This document shows, in pieces, positions 6,388 through 8,963 of a DNA stretch of 8,963 bases. Each line of letters begins with the position of its first letter. The stretch's first letter is position 1. Source of the DNA: Mycobacteriaceae bacterium. Lineage in GTDB: Bacteria; Actinomycetota; Actinomycetes; Mycobacteriales; Mycobacteriaceae. The notes below the pieces were generated by a model that saw nothing but the letters and a program-made list of their open reading frames with translations, was not told the DNA's origin and searched no databases. The translations under genes and the position numbers were made by a program. Location: contig JAFAWC010000157.1 in assembly GCA_019242135.1 (NCBI GenBank), forward strand, positions 1 through 8,963. Direction: 5' to 3'.

Positions 6388-6915
6388 ATGCCCCTCTTTG
6401 AATTCGACGGTTCGTCACCGAAGATCCACCCGGAAGCATTTATCGCACCCACGGCGGTGCTCGTCGGTGACGTGACCGTCGAGGCCGGCGCGTCGGTGTG
6501 GTTCAACACGGTGCTGCGGGCGGACTACGCGCCGGTGGTCGTCCGGGCGGGCGCCAACATTCAGGACGGATCCGTGCTGCACGCGCCGCCGGGCATTCCC
6601 ACCGACATCGGCCCGGGCGCGACCGTGGCGCACATGTGCTGCATCCACGGGGCGCACGTCGGCGCCGAGGCGCTGATCGCCAACCACTGCACCGTGCTCG
6701 ACGGCGCGGTGATCGGCGCCCGCAGCCTGATCGCCGCGCATTCACTGGTGGTGGGCGGCACCAAGATTCCCGACGAGGTGCTCGTCACCGGGGCACCGGC
6801 AAAGGTGAAGGGTCCGATCGCGGGCACCGCCGCGGAGATGTGGGTGAACGTCAACCCCGGCGAGTACCAAACCTTGGCCCGTCGCTACCGCGACGGCCTG
6901 ACCCCCATCACCTAG
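6388..6915 (+). CDS. Gamma-carbonic-anhydrase-like hexapeptide-repeat protein (Rv3525c-like)
   Basis: A 175-residue left-handed beta-helix protein with imperfect hexapeptide repeats through about residue 125 and a C-terminal helix. The three zinc histidines of gamma-carbonic anhydrases are present at H65 (SVLH) and H82/H87 (VAHMCCIHG). R44 and D46 (RAD instead of the common RGD) and Q59/D60 also match the family, so a metal site is expected. CO2 hydration is possible but unproven, since many relatives are inactive or act in other complexes. No Shine-Dalgarno precedes ATG 6388. TATATG (6376-6381) lies 6 nt upstream, which would suit leaderless transcription, though no clear -35 is found. It is divergent from kshA and shares the control region. 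The last codons lie in a 14-bp tandem duplication that repeats the stop region. Confidence 0.9.
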   Translation: MPLFEFDGSSPKIHPEAFIAPTAVLVGDVTVEAGASVWFNTVLRADYAPVVVRAGANIQDGSVLHAPPGIPTDIGPGATVAHMCCIHGAHVGAEALIANHCTVLDGAVIGARSLIAAHSLVVGGTKIPDEVLVTGAPAKVKGPIAGTAAEMWVNVNPGEYQTLARRYRDGLTPIT

Positions 6916-6929
6916 CCCCCATCACCTAG
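6902..6929 (+). repeat. 14-bp tandem duplication across the gamma-CA stop codon
   Basis: CCCCCATCACCTAG occurs twice head to tail (6902-6915 and 6916-6929) with no mismatch. The first copy holds the final Pro-Ile-Thr codons and the TAG stop. The second is downstream and non-coding. It looks like a recent slippage event that left the protein intact. Confidence 0.9.
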
Positions 6930-6960
6930 CCCCTTCTCGTCGCTCCCTTCTCCCTCCCAT

Positions 6961-7022
6961 CGCCGAACGTGCGCACAGCGCGAAAAAACCGCGAAATTTT
7001 CGCGCTAGCCGCACGTTCGGCG
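6961..7022. repeat. 62-bp nested palindrome between convergent genes
   Basis: The outer arms CGCCGAACGTGCG (6961-6973) and CGCACGTTCGGCG (7010-7022) are perfect 13-bp inverted repeats. After a 3/3 internal mismatch, inner arms AGCGCGAAAA (6977-6986) and TTTTCGCGCT (6997-7006) pair over 10 bp and close a 10-nt loop. It lies between the 3' ends of the gamma-CA gene and the NTF2-like gene, where a bidirectional terminator would be useful. It lacks a T-tract after either outer arm. I have the impression that similar CGAACGTGCG palindromes recur in mycobacterial intergenic DNA, but could not check this. Confidence 0.8.
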
Positions 7023-7043
7023 CCAAGGAAAGGTCGTGGGCGC

Positions 7044-7450
7044 TCAGCCCACCTTGCGCGCGGTCTTCGCGGCGCGGTCCACCTCCCAGTACCCGCGCAG
7101 CGCGGCCAGCTTGCCCTCGTCGTTGACCCGATAGGTGAACACGCCCTCGGCGGTGACCTGGTACCCGCCGGTCGTGATCACGATGTGGCCGACGTTGGCT
7201 TCCTCATTGCCGCACTGGAACGTGTCGGCGAAGTGGAATTCGAGTCCATTGGGAGCGATGGCCTTGTCCCAGAACGCCGAGATCTCGCCACGGCCGCGGT
7301 GGCCCTTGCCCTCCGGGTCGAAATGCGACGGCCCGACAGGGTCCTCCACGATGGCGTCGTCGGCGAACAGCGCCAGCCACGCCTCCTTGTCGTGAGCCAT
7401 CGCCGCTTCGCGGGCCCGCTGCCCGGCGACGTGGGCAGAGAGAACTCCGG

Positions 7451-7454
<4 letters not shown>
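7044..7454 (-). CDS. NTF2/SnoaL-like protein related to ketosteroid isomerase
   Basis: A 136-residue protein of the NTF2-like cone fold. The segment FADDAIVEDPVG (30-41) closely resembles the ketosteroid isomerase stretch that carries the catalytic base, giving D38 here. HRGRGEISAFWDK (52-64) and the final RGYWEVD (120-126) also follow the family. The oxyanion-hole Tyr and Asp of classical KSI are not obvious: the equivalent positions fall near A14 and F106. Delta5-to-delta4 isomerisation is therefore possible but not assured, and a hydratase, dehydratase or binding role is an alternative. GTG 7454 overlaps the ltp3 stop as GTGA, which fixes the start and implies coupling. It is the last gene of the ltp4-ltp3 operon and ends near the palindrome. 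M. tuberculosis has Rv3524, a membrane protein, at this position (from memory). Confidence 0.85.
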
Positions 7455-8616
<1,162 letters not shown>

Positions 8617-8620
<4 letters not shown>

Positions 8621-8685
8621 TGCACTGTCTCCTCTTCGCGCACGCGGCTCATCCGCACTGTCTCCTCTTCGCGCACGCGGCTCAT
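8617..8685 (-). CDS. Possible 22-residue coupling mini-ORF made of two 11-residue repeats
   Basis: Between ltp4 and ltp3 the ATG at 8685 overlaps the ltp4 stop (ATGA), and the TGA at 8617-8619 overlaps the ltp3 GTG (GTGA). The 22 codons encode MSRVREEETV plus R, then the same ten residues plus Q. GGAGG (8693-8697) is 7 nt before the ATG. This would pass ribosomes from ltp4 to ltp3. Whether the peptide has a role of its own is unknown; it may only serve coupling, or be fortuitous. Confidence 0.4.
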
Positions 8686-8687
8686 CG
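8622..8687 (-). repeat. 33-bp tandem duplication in the ltp4/ltp3 junction
   Basis: Two head-to-tail copies (8622-8654 and 8655-8687) differ only in the last base. Each carries, on the minus strand, an ATG, a purine-rich AGGAG site and a GTG. The length is exactly 11 codons, so frames are kept through the junction. The ltp4 stop lies in the ltp4-proximal copy, and the other copy supplies the ltp3 ribosome binding site. Confidence 0.93.
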
Positions 8688-8963
8688 GTGCCCCTCCAAC
8701 ACAGCGACCAGATTCTGCTGCAGCGCCGGCCCGCTGGTAGCGTGCGCCAGCACCCGCTGCGCCGAGCCCTCCCAGATGCGCTGGGCCGCAAAACCTATGC
8801 GCTCCAGCCCGGCGGAGAACATCGGATTGGCCGCCAGCGGTCCGCCTGACGGGTTCACCTTCGCCGACGACGGCAGCCCGATCGCCTCGGCGAGAATCAG
8901 ATGCTGATGGGTGAATGGCGCGTAGATTTCGGCGACCTCGATCGACGCGACGTCACCACCGGA
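8682..8963 (-). CDS. ltp4: Thiolase-like lipid-transfer protein Ltp4, C-terminal part (5' end outside window)
   Basis: The visible 93 residues are the C-terminus of a second SCP-x/Ltp thiolase-fold protein. Motifs parallel those of Ltp3: VAEIYAPFTH (10-19 of the fragment), NPSGG (37-41), NPMFSAGLERIGFAAQRI (46-63) and an ending HATSGPALQQN in place of the thiolase C-G-G-G segment. The second catalytic Cys of thiolases is therefore absent here too. The nucleophile loop is outside the window. It ends at TGA 8682-8684, overlapping an ATG. As first visible gene of the minus-strand operon with ltp3, it is likely a partner in steroid side-chain or ring-derived CoA thioester breakdown. Rhodococcus genes named ltp3 and ltp4 are reported as needed for C24-branched sterol side chains; whether these are their orthologues was not checked. 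Confidence 0.88.
   Translation of the reverse strand, partial: SGGDVASIEVAEIYAPFTHQHLILAEAIGLPSSAKVNPSGGPLAANPMFSAGLERIGFAAQRIWEGSAQRVLAHATSGPALQQNLVAVLEGHR

Overview
The window is high-GC actinobacterial DNA, almost certainly from a mycobacterium (Mycobacterium or Mycolicibacterium type). GTG starts are frequent, genes are joined by ATGA or GTGA overlaps, a leaderless-type promoter is visible, and two 14-bp palindromes fit the KstR operator consensus TnnAACnnGTTnnA. The protein set is that of the steroid (cholesterol) catabolic region. From memory, gene order and relative orientation match the reversed M. tuberculosis segment Rv3531c to Rv3522. The differences here are an NTF2/ketosteroid-isomerase-like gene where Rv3524 lies in that species, and no counterpart of Rv3528c. 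No database search was possible.

Layout from left to right. (1) 2-568 (+) is the 3' end of a TIGR03943/DUF1980-type membrane protein, which probably lies outside the steroid cluster. (2) 562-1479 (-) is an IclR-family regulator. (3) 1480-1564 is a divergent control region with a KstR-like operator inside the promoter spacer. (4) 1565-4628 (+) is a tightly packed three-gene operon: a DUF1214 protein, a short-chain dehydrogenase and a sulfotransferase-fold protein. (5) 4649-6288 (-) holds kshA, the oxygenase of 3-ketosteroid 9alpha-hydroxylase, coupled to a small Cys/His-containing protein. (6) 6289-6387 is a second divergent control region with a KstR-like operator. (7) 6388-6915 (+) encodes a gamma-carbonic-anhydrase-like protein. 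(8) 6916-7043 is non-coding and carries a 14-bp tandem duplication and a 62-bp nested palindrome. (9) 7044-8963 (-) is an operon, ltp4 (partial), then ltp3, then the NTF2/KSI-like gene, with a 33-bp tandem duplication at the ltp4/ltp3 junction. No gene-free stretch exceeds 300 bases.

Taken together, KshA hydroxylates C9 of 3-ketosteroids and, with a ketosteroid dehydrogenase encoded elsewhere, leads to ring-B opening. Ltp3 and Ltp4 are thiolase-fold proteins that lack, or probably lack, the thiolase nucleophile and probably act on side-chain CoA thioesters. The DUF1214/SDR/sulfotransferase operon is co-regulated by inference but has no assigned step. The KshA reductase (KshB) is not in this window. 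The least explained items are the duplicated coupling mini-ORF between ltp4 and ltp3, the nested palindrome, the small Cys/His partner of KshA and the DUF1214/SDR/sulfotransferase operon.
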